Below are positions 42,062 through 51,099 of a stretch of DNA of 64,000 bases, piece by piece (positions within the stretch are counted from its first letter, which is position 1; each line of letters begins with the position of its first letter). The notes under the pieces were generated by a model. It worked only from the letters and a program-made list of their open reading frames with translations. It did no database searches and was not told where the DNA came from. This DNA comes from Hymenobacter polaris (GTDB lineage: Bacteria; Bacteroidota; Bacteroidia; Cytophagales; Hymenobacteraceae), in the NCBI RefSeq assembly GCF_012927305.1, contig NZ_JABBGH010000001.1, positions 1,364,001 to 1,428,000 on the forward strand, read 5' to 3'. The translations under genes were made by a program, and so were the position numbers.

Positions 42062-42700
42062 GTGTCTGACTTTTCGCCCGCGGCCGCTCCGGCCCCGCCC
42101 TCGCTCACCGATTTTGCCAGCTTCTACCTCTACGGCCTCACCAGCCAGCCCTACCGCCAGTCTACCGACGTAGCGCAGTTCGGCCAGCTCTACGACCTGG
42201 TGATTGGCGGCCACGGCGGGGTGGCGCTCAGCAGCTCCTTCCACCCCTACCAGCTCGTGAGCCCGGCGGGCGTCACGGTCTGGTACGCGGCCTTTGCGCA
42301 GCTCTACGCCCAGCCCGACCGCGCGGCGCTGTTTGCCAGCATGGCCGGCGAGCAGGCCCGCTACGTGGTGGCCCCGCCCGCCTCGTTCAGCGAGTTTCAC
42401 GTGTGGCCCGACACGCGCCTGACCAGCCCTGAAAACCCGGTTTTCAGCCACTACATCCCCTTCGTGCTGCCCTTTCTGGTGCGCAAGAACCCGGCCGCCC
42501 TGCGCTGGGATGCCGAGCTGGCCGCCGCCGAGGGCAGCAAGGAAATCTTCGGCCGCCACCTCGACCAAGTGAACGCGGCCGTCCGCTTCGTGCAGCCCGC
42601 CCCGGCCTTCATCCTGGGCTTCGACGAGTTCAACGAAGCGCACCCCGAGCGCCTGATTGACCGCTTTATGAGCGTGCGCGACTCGCTGCTGGTGCACTGA
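42062..42700 (+). CDS. Hypothetical protein, 212 aa
   Basis: A 212-residue soluble protein starting at GTG (VSDFSPAAAPAPP). It has FASFYLYGLTSQPYRQSTDVAQFGQLYDLVIGG at the start, a central FHVWPDTRLTSPENPVFSHYIPF and an acidic end FILGFDEFNEAHPERLIDRF. No family recognised. It stands alone, divergent from the isomerase gene with 166 bp between. Confidence 0.65.
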   Translation: MSDFSPAAAPAPPSLTDFASFYLYGLTSQPYRQSTDVAQFGQLYDLVIGGHGGVALSSSFHPYQLVSPAGVTVWYAAFAQLYAQPDRAALFASMAGEQARYVVAPPASFSEFHVWPDTRLTSPENPVFSHYIPFVLPFLVRKNPAALRWDAELAAAEGSKEIFGRHLDQVNAAVRFVQPAPAFILGFDEFNEAHPERLIDRFMSVRDSLLVH

Positions 42701-42816
42701 ATACCCATCTGCTGGCGCCCGCAATGGCCTACCAGAGCGGTTTATAGGTAGGGGCGGGGGCGAGCCCCGCCCCTACCGTTTTGCCGTAAAGCGCTCCGGT
42801 GCCCTTGCGCTGCTTC

Positions 42817-44376
42817 CTAGCCCTGCTCCCGGCCACCAAACCAGCGGGCGGCCGCCGCCGAAAGCTGGTGGTTATCGGCGCCGTGGTCAGTTGCCCAGGC
42901 CACTATGCCATCGGGGCGCAGCAGCACCGCGCCCAGGCCCAGCTGGTCTTTCGCCCGGCCCGCCACGTACTGCAGCTGGTCGCCGTAGGCACTCGCCCAC
43001 GTTTCACGTGCGGCAGTGCCCTCAAAATCGAGCAGTATACCACGGCCAGCGCGCAGTAGCTCGCCAAGCGTTGGGCCGTCCGCCAGCTCGAAGTTGGGCG
43101 CGCTGTAGCCTACCAGGGGGTGGGCACCCCCTAGGTCGTAGTGCGTGGTAATGCCCCACACGCGGCCGGCAACGTACGTGGCGCCGTCGCGCGTAGCCAG
43201 CAGGTCGCGCACGATGGCGTGGAGCGCGCGGGCGGCGGGCGTTGGCCTCATAAGGGCCACCTGGGCGCGGGCCCAGTCCAGCACCTGGGCCCCTAGGGGG
43301 TAGCGCTCGGTATAGTAGCTGTCGAGCAAGCCGGCCGGCGCGTGCCCGTGGAGGGTGGCGGCCAGCTTCCAGCCCAGGTTCAGGGCGTCGCCCAGCCCCA
43401 GGTTCAGCCCCTGGCCGCCCAGGGGCGCGTGGATGTGGGCGGCATCGCCGGCCAGCAGCAGCCGGCCCTGGCGGTAGGTGGTCGCCTGCCGGGCCCGGTC
43501 GGTCCAGGTGGTGGCGCGGTGCAGGGCCAGGATGGTCACGTCGGTGGTTAAGACGCGCCGGAGCACCGCCTGCAGCTGCTCGCGCGTGACGGGCTGGCCG
43601 GCCTGGTGCGCGGCCCCACCGTCAAAATCCTGCACTATCAGGTAGCCGGGCTGCAGCTGCATGTACATGCCGGTGGGCGTCACGTGGCGGCCGAGGCGCA
43701 GCGGCGTTGGGTCGGCCAGGTCCACCAGCGCTGAGTAGCCGGTAAACTCGGGCTCCGTGCCCGCAAAGTCGAACCCGCCGGCCTTGCGCACGGCGCTGCG
43801 GCTGCCGTCGCAGCCCACCAGCCACTTCCCCCTAAACTCTCGGCCGCTAGCCGTCTGCACCGTTACCTGGTCGGCGGTTTGCTGCACCGACGCCAGCGCC
43901 TGTCCCCGCTCGATGAGGACCCCTAGGGCTTCGGCGCGGCGGGTGAGCACCGTTTCCAGCTCTTGTAGCTCCGTCAGCAGTTGGGGCTCGGTCGAGCTGG
44001 GCAGGCGATACGGCCACTGGGCGAAGTCGATGGCCGCGCTGCTGAACGTGATGCCGGCGAAGTGGCCGCCCGCCTGGGGCTTCGGGCCCGGCCCGGCCGC
44101 GGCCGGCGCAGGGGGCGCTGGCAGATGCTTGGGCACTCCCAGCTCGGTTAGCAAGCCCCGGCGATACAGCGCTTCCACCGACGGCGCGTTGAGCCCCCGC
44201 ATTCCGAATGGCAATTGCTTGAGGGGCGAGTGCGGATGCGCTGCCTTTTCCAGGAGCAGGACCGCGCAGCGGGCCAGCGCCAGCTCGCAGGCCAGGAACA
44301 AGCCAACCGGCCCGGCCCCGGCAATGATAACATCGTAGGCTACTTGGTTTTCTACTTGCGGGCTAGGGGGTTCCAT
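42817..44376 (-). CDS. FAD-dependent monooxygenase (UbiH/PHBH type)
   Basis: A 519-residue flavoprotein monooxygenase. The Rossmann motif IIAGAGPVGLFLACELA is near the start. The second FAD block GDAAHIHAPLGGQGLNLGLGDALNLGWKLA is typical of the aromatic-hydroxylase and rifampicin/tetracycline monooxygenase group. A C-terminal thioredoxin-like domain (ending LLRPDGIVAWA) is present. A regulator gene of the AraC family stands 103 bp upstream on the same strand and may control it. Substrate unknown. Confidence 0.92.
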   Translation of the reverse strand: MEPPSPQVENQVAYDVIIAGAGPVGLFLACELALARCAVLLLEKAAHPHSPLKQLPFGMRGLNAPSVEALYRRGLLTELGVPKHLPAPPAPAAAGPGPKPQAGGHFAGITFSSAAIDFAQWPYRLPSSTEPQLLTELQELETVLTRRAEALGVLIERGQALASVQQTADQVTVQTASGREFRGKWLVGCDGSRSAVRKAGGFDFAGTEPEFTGYSALVDLADPTPLRLGRHVTPTGMYMQLQPGYLIVQDFDGGAAHQAGQPVTREQLQAVLRRVLTTDVTILALHRATTWTDRARQATTYRQGRLLLAGDAAHIHAPLGGQGLNLGLGDALNLGWKLAATLHGHAPAGLLDSYYTERYPLGAQVLDWARAQVALMRPTPAARALHAIVRDLLATRDGATYVAGRVWGITTHYDLGGAHPLVGYSAPNFELADGPTLGELLRAGRGILLDFEGTAARETWASAYGDQLQYVAGRAKDQLGLGAVLLRPDGIVAWATDHGADNHQLSAAAARWFGGREQG

Positions 44377-44479
44377 AGGGGCGGGGCGGCTTAGCCGAAG
44401 GATAACTGTCCCGCAAAATTCCGGCGGCCGGCCGCGCCAGGCTTGTACAAACGCGACAAAATCGGGGGCGGCTGCCTCG

Positions 44480-45256
44480 CTACCCGCGCCTGGCTTTGCG
44501 GGCGAAGGCGGCTGGCGTCAGGCCGCTGTAGCGCTTGAACTCCCGGCTCAGGTGGGCCTGGTCGGCGTAGCCTAGCTCGTGCGCCAGGGCCGCCAGGCTG
44601 GCCGCCGGGTGCTGCCACAAGTGGTTGCGCGCCTGCTCAAAGCGCATCAGGCCCGACACATCCTTCACCGTGTAGCCCGCCGACTGCTTGAACCGGCGCT
44701 CCAAGGTGCGCACGGTGGCGTGGGCGGCGGCGGCCACCTGGCTCACCGGCAGCGTACCCTGGGCGGCCCGCATGGCCTCCCCCGCTTTGTCTAGTAGGCT
44801 GCCGCTGGCTCCGCGCGGGCGGGCCTGCCCGAGGTACTGCGCCAGCATCGCCACTGCTTCCGGCAGATTACCCGCTTGCAGCCACTGGGTTAGCGGGGCT
44901 TGCAGCTGGGCGAGGGGGTGCGCCAGGCTGCGCACGCCGTCTTGGCCGGCCGGCAGCCCCAGCAGCTCAAATACCATCCAGGGAAAGCACCGGATACCTA
45001 GTATTTCCAGCTGGTGGGGCGCCCGAAAAAGCGCTGGTTGACCGAGCAGCCCCACCAGAAACGGGGAGGACAAGGGCTGCCAGCCGCCCGGCGTAGCCAC
45101 GCTGCAAACGCCACCAAAACAAAAGATAATTTCCGCGTAGCCGTCCGGCATCACTTCCCAGCCCGCCGTTTGCTCGCCCAACGTCAGGCTGGTGTGCCAG
45201 AAGCACTTGATGGTAGCCCGAAGCTCGGCGGGCGGCGCAAATTCCTGGGGCTGCAT
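44480..45256 (-). CDS. AraC family transcriptional regulator
   Basis: A 258-residue protein. The N-terminal half (FAPPAELRATIKCFWHTSL) looks like the DUF6597 sensor domain. The C-terminal AraC domain has two helix-turn-helices: VSQVAAAAHATVRTLERRFKQSAGYT and SLAALAHELGYADQAHLSREFKRYSGLTPAAFAR. It is likely the regulator of the adjacent FAD monooxygenase gene downstream. Ligand unknown. Confidence 0.92.
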   Translation of the reverse strand: MQPQEFAPPAELRATIKCFWHTSLTLGEQTAGWEVMPDGYAEIIFCFGGVCSVATPGGWQPLSSPFLVGLLGQPALFRAPHQLEILGIRCFPWMVFELLGLPAGQDGVRSLAHPLAQLQAPLTQWLQAGNLPEAVAMLAQYLGQARPRGASGSLLDKAGEAMRAAQGTLPVSQVAAAAHATVRTLERRFKQSAGYTVKDVSGLMRFEQARNHLWQHPAASLAALAHELGYADQAHLSREFKRYSGLTPAAFARKARRG

Positions 45257-45379
45257 GCGGCAAGATAGCCTGGCAAAGGCGCAGTGGCCGCGCCCGCTGG
45301 CAAGCCCGGCGGCCGGGGGCCCGGCGCTTTTGCGCTCGGCGGCCCGGCGCGGCTAGCCCACCCGCGGCCCTTTGCCCCG

Positions 45380-46828
45380 CTAGGCGGGCCTAGGCACCCG
45401 CACCTCGGCGCCGGCCAGAAACTGCTGGTACCAGCGGGCCGAATCCTTGACGGTGCGCACCTGGGTTTCGTAGTCCACGTGCACCAGGCCGAAGCGCGGG
45501 CGGTAGCCCTCGGCCCACTCGAAGTTATCGGTGAAGCTCCAGGGGAAGTAGCCCTGCACGTTGACGCCCTCGCGGCGGGCGCGCAGCACCTGGCCGATGG
45601 CCGCCTGGTAGTAGGCCGTGCGGGCGGCGTCGGGCACGCGGCCGTGCGCAGCCTCGTCGGGCAGGGCCAGGCCCGACTCGGTAACAACCAGCTCGGGCGC
45701 GCCGGGGTAGGCGGCGTACTGCTTCAGCATTTCGTAAATCGACTCGGGAAACACTTCCCAATTCATGGCCGATACGGGCACGCCGCGCTGGGCGGGCGGC
45801 ACCAGGGCCGCGCCCACCAGCGGCAGCCACGGCGCGCGGCGCACCACCTCGCGGGTGTAGTTCTGGATGCCCCAGAAGTCGAAGTCGAAGCGCATCCGCT
45901 CCACGTCGCCGGGCTGCTGGTAGCGGCGCAGCAGCCAGCCCAGCGCCGGCAGCTCCTGGGTGGGGTAGCCCAGCCCGAGGGCAGGCTCCACAAACAAGCG
46001 GTTGAGCAGCGCATCGACGCGGCGCGTGGCGGCCTCGCTGCCCGCCTGGCCGGGCCGGGCGGGCGTGCAGTACGAGCACGAAAACGTGGTGCCAATGCGC
46101 GCCGACGCCGGCAAGGCGGCCCGCAGCGCTCGCCCGCCCTCGGCCTGGGCCAGGGTGGCGTGGTGAGCGGCGGCCAAAAAAGCCGGCAGGCTGCGCTTGC
46201 CCGGCGCGTGTACCCCTAGGGCGTGCCCGGCCCCCACAAACACCATGGGCTCATTCAGCACCATCCAGTGCTGCACGCGGTCGCCGAGGTGGCGGGCCAG
46301 CAGCTGGGCGTAGTCGGCCAGCCAGCCCACTACGGCGCGGTTGGTCCAGCCGCCGCGCTGCTGCAGGGCGGCCGGCAAATCCCAGTGGTACACCGTCAGC
46401 CAGGGGCGCAGCTCGCGCTCCAGGCAGGCATCCACCAGGCGGTCGTAGAAGTCGAGGCCGCGCCGGTTGGGAGCGCCCAGGCCCTCGGGCAGCACCCTGG
46501 GCCAGCTCACCGAAAAGCGGAAGTCGGTCAGCCCCAGGCCCTGGGCCAAATCCAGGTCCTGCTCGTAGCGGTGGTAAAAATCGGTGCTCACCCGCGCGTG
46601 CTCGCCCCGCGCAATGGCCTTGGGCCGGCGCGTAAACTCATCCCAGATGCTTGGGCCCTTGCCCTGCTGCTGCCAGGCGCCCTCCACCTGGTAGGCCGCA
46701 CAGGCCGCGCCCCAGTGGAAATCGGGCCCAAAATCGGCCCGCGAATACGCCGGGGGCGTGGTGGCCGGGAAGTAGGCCGCCGGTAGCTCGGGCAGCGGCG
46801 GCGACGAAAGCAAGAGGTTATCGGGCAT
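45380..46828 (-). CDS. GH1 family beta-glucosidase
   Basis: A 482-residue glycoside hydrolase family 1 enzyme. FHWGAACAAYQVEGAW is the family N-terminal signature, FSVSWPRVLPEG follows, the acid/base Glu is in VLNEPMVF, and the nucleophile Glu is in LVVTESGLALPDE (TESG where TENG is usual). No signal peptide, so cytosolic. It hydrolyses short beta-glucosides or galactosides. It stands between the AraC regulator and the glycosyltransferase, all on the minus strand. Confidence 0.95.
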   Translation of the reverse strand: MPDNLLLSSPPLPELPAAYFPATTPPAYSRADFGPDFHWGAACAAYQVEGAWQQQGKGPSIWDEFTRRPKAIARGEHARVSTDFYHRYEQDLDLAQGLGLTDFRFSVSWPRVLPEGLGAPNRRGLDFYDRLVDACLERELRPWLTVYHWDLPAALQQRGGWTNRAVVGWLADYAQLLARHLGDRVQHWMVLNEPMVFVGAGHALGVHAPGKRSLPAFLAAAHHATLAQAEGGRALRAALPASARIGTTFSCSYCTPARPGQAGSEAATRRVDALLNRLFVEPALGLGYPTQELPALGWLLRRYQQPGDVERMRFDFDFWGIQNYTREVVRRAPWLPLVGAALVPPAQRGVPVSAMNWEVFPESIYEMLKQYAAYPGAPELVVTESGLALPDEAAHGRVPDAARTAYYQAAIGQVLRARREGVNVQGYFPWSFTDNFEWAEGYRPRFGLVHVDYETQVRTVKDSARWYQQFLAGAEVRVPRPA

Positions 46829-46911
46829 TCACAAGGGCGCGGCGCACAGGCCGCAGCGGGCCAAACGCCCACGGAATCAAGCTAAATCACGTAAAATTAA
46901 CTGCCCAGGGC

Positions 46912-47955
46912 CTAGAACTGGCCGCGGGCCGCGGCGGCCACCGGGCGAGTTCCCAGCTGCTCGGCCAGCAGTTGGTCGAGCACCGCCCCGGTGCGGTCGG
47001 GGTAGTGCACGGGCACCACCGGACCACGGCGCAGCCAGTCGGCTATGCGGTCGAGGTGCTTGCGCTTAAGGCCGCGCACCACTGGCACGCCCATGGCGGC
47101 CAGGGCGGCGGCGTTGCACTGCTGCTCGTACTGCTGCTTCATGGGGATGACCAGCAGCTTCTTACCCAGGTACAGCGCCTCGGCGGGCGTTTCGAAGCCG
47201 GCGCCGCACAGCACGCCGTGGGCGCAAGCCAGGCTATCCAGAAACGCCGCGCCGCTCACCGGCCACACCCGCACGTTGCCGTGCTGGGCGGGCCTAGGGC
47301 TGTGCTTCGAGAATACTTCCCACCGCACCCGGCCGCTCACCCGGCGCAGGCTCTCCACCAGCGTGGCCTCGTCGAAGGCCGGCAGGTACACCGTGTAGTG
47401 GCCCTCGTCGGTGGGCGTCAGCGCGCGCACCTGCCGCCGGATAACGGGCGTGCTAATGCCGGGCGCATATTCTTGAAAATGAAAGCCGTACTGCGCCGTG
47501 CTGGGCGCGTAGTGGCGCAGCACGGCCCGGCCGGCCGGGTCCTCGCGCCGGGGCCGGGGGGCGGCCGGGTGCAGCACCGCGCTCTGGTGGCTCAGGGCCA
47601 CGCAGGGCCGGTGGCGCAACCGGCAGGCCCAGGCCGACACCGGCTCAAAATCGTTGATTACCAAGTCGTAGTCAGCCACCGGCAGGTGGCGCACGTCGTG
47701 CACAAACTCGGTGGAGTCGAACTGCTGGAAGGTCTTGACGAAGTTGATGCCGCCCTTCTTGCCAAATAAAAAGCCCATGCCCGCCACCCGGTAGCGCACC
47801 TCAAACGGCAGCGGCAAGTCGGCGGGCGGCCCGCTCACCAGCACCTCCAGCTGCCCCCCGAGGGCCGCCACCCGCGCGTGCAGCAGCGGCACCACGTCGA
47901 GCGCCCGCATTAGGTGCCCGTTGCCGGTGCCTTGAATAGCGTATAAAACCTTCAT
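46912..47955 (-). CDS. Glycosyltransferase, GT28/MurG-like
   Basis: A 347-residue protein from the ATG at 47955. The start MKVLYAIQGTGNGHLMRAL is the GTGNGH glycine loop of GT-B enzymes such as MurG. C-terminal donor-site blocks are CGAGFETPAEALYLGKKLLVIPMKQQYEQQCNAA. A GT-B fold is likely. The gene follows the LpxH-like phosphoesterase gene on the same strand with a hairpin repeat between. The pair may act on envelope glycolipid, inferred from context. Confidence 0.88.
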   Translation of the reverse strand: MKVLYAIQGTGNGHLMRALDVVPLLHARVAALGGQLEVLVSGPPADLPLPFEVRYRVAGMGFLFGKKGGINFVKTFQQFDSTEFVHDVRHLPVADYDLVINDFEPVSAWACRLRHRPCVALSHQSAVLHPAAPRPRREDPAGRAVLRHYAPSTAQYGFHFQEYAPGISTPVIRRQVRALTPTDEGHYTVYLPAFDEATLVESLRRVSGRVRWEVFSKHSPRPAQHGNVRVWPVSGAAFLDSLACAHGVLCGAGFETPAEALYLGKKLLVIPMKQQYEQQCNAAALAAMGVPVVRGLKRKHLDRIADWLRRGPVVPVHYPDRTGAVLDQLLAEQLGTRPVAAAARGQF

Positions 47956-47982
47956 TAGTTGCCTTTTAATAACTTTTATACC

Positions 47983-48096
47983 GCCCGTCATGCTGAGCCT
48001 GTCGAAGCATCTCTACCGCGTAACTAAACCTGACGTTAGGATTACTCACACAGTAGAGATGCTTCGGCAAGCGGACGCCAGATGAGCATGACGGGC
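47983..48096. repeat. Long hairpin repeat, GTCATGCTGAG family, copy 6
   Basis: Left arm GCCCGTCATGCTGAGCC...GAAGCATCTCTACCGCG. The right arm carries a small insertion (GGACGCCAGAT) that interrupts pairing near CTCAGCATGAC. It lies between two minus-strand genes that are otherwise likely co-transcribed. Confidence 0.9.
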
Positions 48097-48116
48097 TGTT
48101 GTGTTTTTAATTCAAA

Positions 48117-49031
48117 TCATACCTTCAATTTAAACTCAGCCAGCAGCTCGGCCAGCAGCGTCGCCGGGGCGGCGTCGGCGGCTCGCTCCTCGGCATCGAT
48201 GGTCTCGGTGGCCTCGCCGGGCTGGGGCTGCATCCGAGGGTCGTCGGCGTAGCGGTAGAGCGTCCAGCCGGCAGTGGGCGTGTACTCCAGGGCGGTGAGG
48301 TTTTCCACCCAATCGCCCGAATTTAAGTACGTTACCTCACCTTGGGGCGTGGCCAGCGGCTTTATTTCGGGCTGGTGAATATGGCCGCACGCCACGTAGC
48401 GGTAGCCCTGGTCGGCGGCAATGGTGGCGGCCGTCTGCTCGAAGTCGCTCACCAGGCTCACGGCGCTTTTTACCCGGTTTTTCACCGCCTTCGACAGCGC
48501 CACCTTGGGCCGCCCCACCTTGGCAAGCAGGAAGTTGACCAGCCGGTTCAGCAGAATCAGCAGGTCGTAGCCCTGGCCGCCCAGCTTGGCCAGCCAGCGC
48601 GAGTGCCGCATGGTCACGTCGAACACGTCGCCGTGAAACAGCCAAGTACGGCCGTGGGGCAGGTCGAGCACCAGCTTGTTATCGAGCTGAAACTGCCCTA
48701 GGCGCAAACCCGCAAACTTGCGCAGCAGCTCGTCGTGGTTGCCCGTAAGGTAGTAGATGCGGGTGCCCTTGGCGGCCAGGCCGGCCAGGTAGCGCACCAC
48801 TCGCATGTGCGAGGCCGGCCAGTAATTTTTCGAAAACTGCCAAATATCCACGATGTCGCCGTTGAGCACCAGCACCTTGGGCCGGATGCTCTTGAGGTAG
48901 CGCAGCAGCTCGGGGGCGTGGCAGCCGTAGGTGCCCAGGTGCACGTCGCTCACCACGGCCACGGCCAGGCGCCGCTTTTTGCGCGGGCGGCGGGCGGCCC
49001 CATCCAGCAGGTTGTCAAGCAGTTCACTCAT
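48117..49031 (-). CDS. UDP-2,3-diacylglucosamine diphosphatase-like metallophosphoesterase
   Basis: A 304-residue calcineurin-fold phosphoesterase from the ATG at 49031. Metal-binding blocks seen are VVSDVHLGTYG (D, H), VLNGDIVDIW (GD), YLTGNHDELL (GNHD) and VACGHIHQPEI (GH.H). This is the LpxH type that makes lipid X in lipid A synthesis, although Bacteroidota often have several paralogues. Its start overlaps the stop of a short ORF (TGATG). A GT28-like gene follows. Confidence 0.9.
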   Translation of the reverse strand: MSELLDNLLDGAARRPRKKRRLAVAVVSDVHLGTYGCHAPELLRYLKSIRPKVLVLNGDIVDIWQFSKNYWPASHMRVVRYLAGLAAKGTRIYYLTGNHDELLRKFAGLRLGQFQLDNKLVLDLPHGRTWLFHGDVFDVTMRHSRWLAKLGGQGYDLLILLNRLVNFLLAKVGRPKVALSKAVKNRVKSAVSLVSDFEQTAATIAADQGYRYVACGHIHQPEIKPLATPQGEVTYLNSGDWVENLTALEYTPTAGWTLYRYADDPRMQPQPGEATETIDAEERAADAAPATLLAELLAEFKLKV

Positions 49032-49264
49032 CAGGCGGCGCGGGGATACTGGTGGGGCGGGCGGGCTTGCTTGGGGCGGCGCGGGCGCGTGGGCGGCCCC
49101 CAGGTGGCGGGCGCCGCGCCGGCGCCCAGGCTCCCGCCCAGCGCCGAGCGTAAGCCGCGCCGCAGCCACCACCCTAGGGCCAGCCACCAGCCCAGGGCCA
49201 GCACCCAGCGCAGCCGGGGCAGTCCTAGGGGCGTGGCGGGCGGCAATGAGGCAGCTTGCAGCAT
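49031..49264 (-). CDS. Possible small membrane protein translationally coupled to LpxH-like gene
   Basis: A 77-residue ORF with one or two hydrophobic stretches (LRWVLALGWWLALGWWL), then a Gly/Ala/Pro/Arg-rich tail. Its stop TGA overlaps the ATG of the phosphoesterase gene by 1 base (TGATG), a usual sign of coupling. The low-complexity tail could be chance in GC-rich DNA, so this is uncertain. A relationship to DUF4834 is possible but not shown. Confidence 0.4.
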   Translation of the reverse strand: MLQAASLPPATPLGLPRLRWVLALGWWLALGWWLRRGLRSALGGSLGAGAAPATWGPPTRPRRPKQARPPHQYPRAA

Positions 49265-49497
49265 AGTTTAGGCAGGGAAAATTGTACATCCCAAAGCTCG
49301 GCCTGGCCTATCAACTCACCGTTACGGGTGTGTTATGGTTTTATCAAGCCGCACCGGCTGCTTTCGGCTAGTAACGCCCGGTTTTCAACCGCTACTTTAT
49401 ATTGTTGAGCTAGCGGATGCGGTAAATAGCCAAATTCTACCTTCCTTTGCAGAACCTAAGGACTATGAAGTAGTTAGGTTATTTTATTCTTGTTATA

Positions 49498-50109
49498 ATG
49501 CCATTTCATACTTTTCCGCGCCAGCTACTGGTTGTCACCTTACTCGCTGGGGCGCTGGCGCCCGCCGCCCGCGCTCAGGCCGTGCCCAGCAAGCTGGTAA
49601 CCCCTTTTGGCCCGCCGCGCAAGCACTATATGTTTGCCCAAAAAGAAGTGGACTGCCCGGTGGTAGCCAACGTGACCAAGAATACCGACGAGGACGCCGA
49701 CGTGAGCGGCTCCTACACCAAGGTGTGCTACCGCTCGCCGGCCGAGATGCTACTCGAAATCAACGAGCTGCGCAAGATTCATACCTGGGCCGACTCCACC
49801 TACGAGCGCCGACTGGCGGCCCTGCCGCCCGGCGGGGCGCTGGTCATTACCATCCACCGCCAGGGCCCGAAGGGGGCCGACCCGGCTTATTTGTTCTGCA
49901 CCGCCAAAACCAAGGATGGCCAGGAAATTCTGAAAGACTACAACCTCAAGCCCGGCACCGGCCGCTTCTTCGGCCGCGACCTCTACCAGACCCAGCAGCT
50001 GGTGCCCTTCCCCAAGGTAGACCCGGCCAACTGGCCCATCGCCTTCACCATCAACGACTCGCGCCTGCGCCAGCTATTCGAATATACGCTGGCGCCGCCC
50101 GCCAATTAA
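49498..50109 (+). CDS. Exported hypothetical protein, 203 aa
   Basis: A 203-residue protein with a signal peptide (residues 1-27, ending ARAQ). The rest has HYMFAQKEVDCPVVANVTKNTDEDADVSG, LINELRKIHTWADSTYERRLA-like, and a C-terminal FTINDSRLRQLFEYTLAPPAN. Three Cys residues are present. Not recognised. The preceding 230 bp are AT-richer than average and probably contain its promoter. A strong terminator follows the stop. Confidence 0.7.
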   Translation: MPFHTFPRQLLVVTLLAGALAPAARAQAVPSKLVTPFGPPRKHYMFAQKEVDCPVVANVTKNTDEDADVSGSYTKVCYRSPAEMLLEINELRKIHTWADSTYERRLAALPPGGALVITIHRQGPKGADPAYLFCTAKTKDGQEILKDYNLKPGTGRFFGRDLYQTQQLVPFPKVDPANWPIAFTINDSRLRQLFEYTLAPPAN

Positions 50110-50169
50110 GTCGTTATCGAGCGCCCGCTTGCGCGCCCGCTGGTGCGCAAGTCGGGGGGCCCTAGGCCC

Positions 50170-50196
50170 AAAAGCCCGCTTCGGCGGGCTTTTTTT
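50170..50196 (+). terminator. Intrinsic terminator
   Basis: Stem AAAGCCCGC/GCGGGCTTT with a TTCG loop, then a run of T. It lies 61 bp after the stop of the gene at 49498-50109. Confidence 0.9.
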
Positions 50197-50250
50197 ATGC
50201 GGCGGGGGTCACGGCACCGATACCGAGTGGCGCGGCACCCCTAACAAAAA

Positions 50251-50346
50251 CCGTCATGCTGAGCGCAGCCGAAGCATCTCTACCACGCCGCCTAGGGGCA
50301 TCCTAACGGCGTGGTAGAGATGCTTCGGCTGCGCTCAGCATGACGG
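50251..50346. repeat. Long hairpin repeat, GTCATGCTGAG family, copy 7
   Basis: Perfect 39 bp arms CCGTCATGCTGAGCG...GAAGCATCTCTACC and complement, with a short loop containing CCTAGGGG. Located between a terminator and the NUDIX gene, convergent context. Confidence 0.9.
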
Positions 50347-50366
50347 GCTTATTATTTAGTAGTCAA

Positions 50367-50882
50367 TTATTTATTCAGCTTCCACCACTGCACGGCCACC
50401 AGAGTTTTGGCGTCCTCAAAAGCCTCCTGGGCTAGCTGCTCGCGAGTGTAGGGCAGGATTTCTAGGCTTTCGTGCTCGCTGGCCAGGCCGCCGCCGGGGC
50501 CGGTTTGGCGGCTCACCTCGGCGTAGTACACGGCAATGCTTTCGGCGCTGGTGCCGGGCGAGGGCCAGATGGTGGCGATGTGAGTCAGCTGGTCGGTTTC
50601 GTAGCCCAGCTCCTCGTGCAGCTCGCGGCGCAGCGCCGTTTCGGGGTCCTCGCCCTCATCAATCATACCGGCGGCCAGCTCCAGCAGCGCCCGCTCGGGG
50701 CCGGGGCGGAACTGCTTGGTTACTAAGTAGTGTTGCTTGGCTGTGTCGAAGACGAGCGCCGCTACGGCGTGACCGGGGGCGAACTGCTCGCGCTGAAGCT
50801 GCTCGCCATCGGCGGTTTGCAGCGTGAGTTGATTGACCTTGAAATGGCCGTCGAAAATGCGCTCGCGCTTAGTTATCTGCAT
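50367..50882 (-). CDS. NUDIX hydrolase, ADP-sugar pyrophosphatase-like
   Basis: A 171-residue protein with a complete Nudix box (G-x5-E-x7-REUxEExGU) in GMIDEGEDPETALRRELHEELGY. Upstream, VTKQFRPGPERALLELAAG is the typical lead into the box of ADP-ribose pyrophosphatases. It likely hydrolyses ADP-ribose or related nucleoside diphosphate sugars. Alone and convergent with the gene at 49498-50109. Confidence 0.93.
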   Translation of the reverse strand: MQITKRERIFDGHFKVNQLTLQTADGEQLQREQFAPGHAVAALVFDTAKQHYLVTKQFRPGPERALLELAAGMIDEGEDPETALRRELHEELGYETDQLTHIATIWPSPGTSAESIAVYYAEVSRQTGPGGGLASEHESLEILPYTREQLAQEAFEDAKTLVAVQWWKLNK

Positions 50883-51099
50883 GGCTTGACTTTTTAGGCG
50901 GTACTTTTGCTGTAGCGGGCGGCCCGGTAATCGGTCCGGCAGCCCCTAGGGCCGGTAGCATACGCTATACGGCCGCGGGCCGGAGAAGGCGGGCAGTGCG
51001 CGCCAGGTTCGGCTTTTTTCCCTTTTCAATTTTTCGTTCGCGCGGGCTGCCGATAGCCCCGCCCGGCCGCCGCCCCGCCGGGGAGTCGGCCCCCACTCC

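Noticed and set aside
45284..47769. Long + strand ORFs of 311, 187 and 372 codons
   Set aside because: Antisense to the GH1 and glycosyltransferase genes, whose catalytic motifs are on the minus strand.
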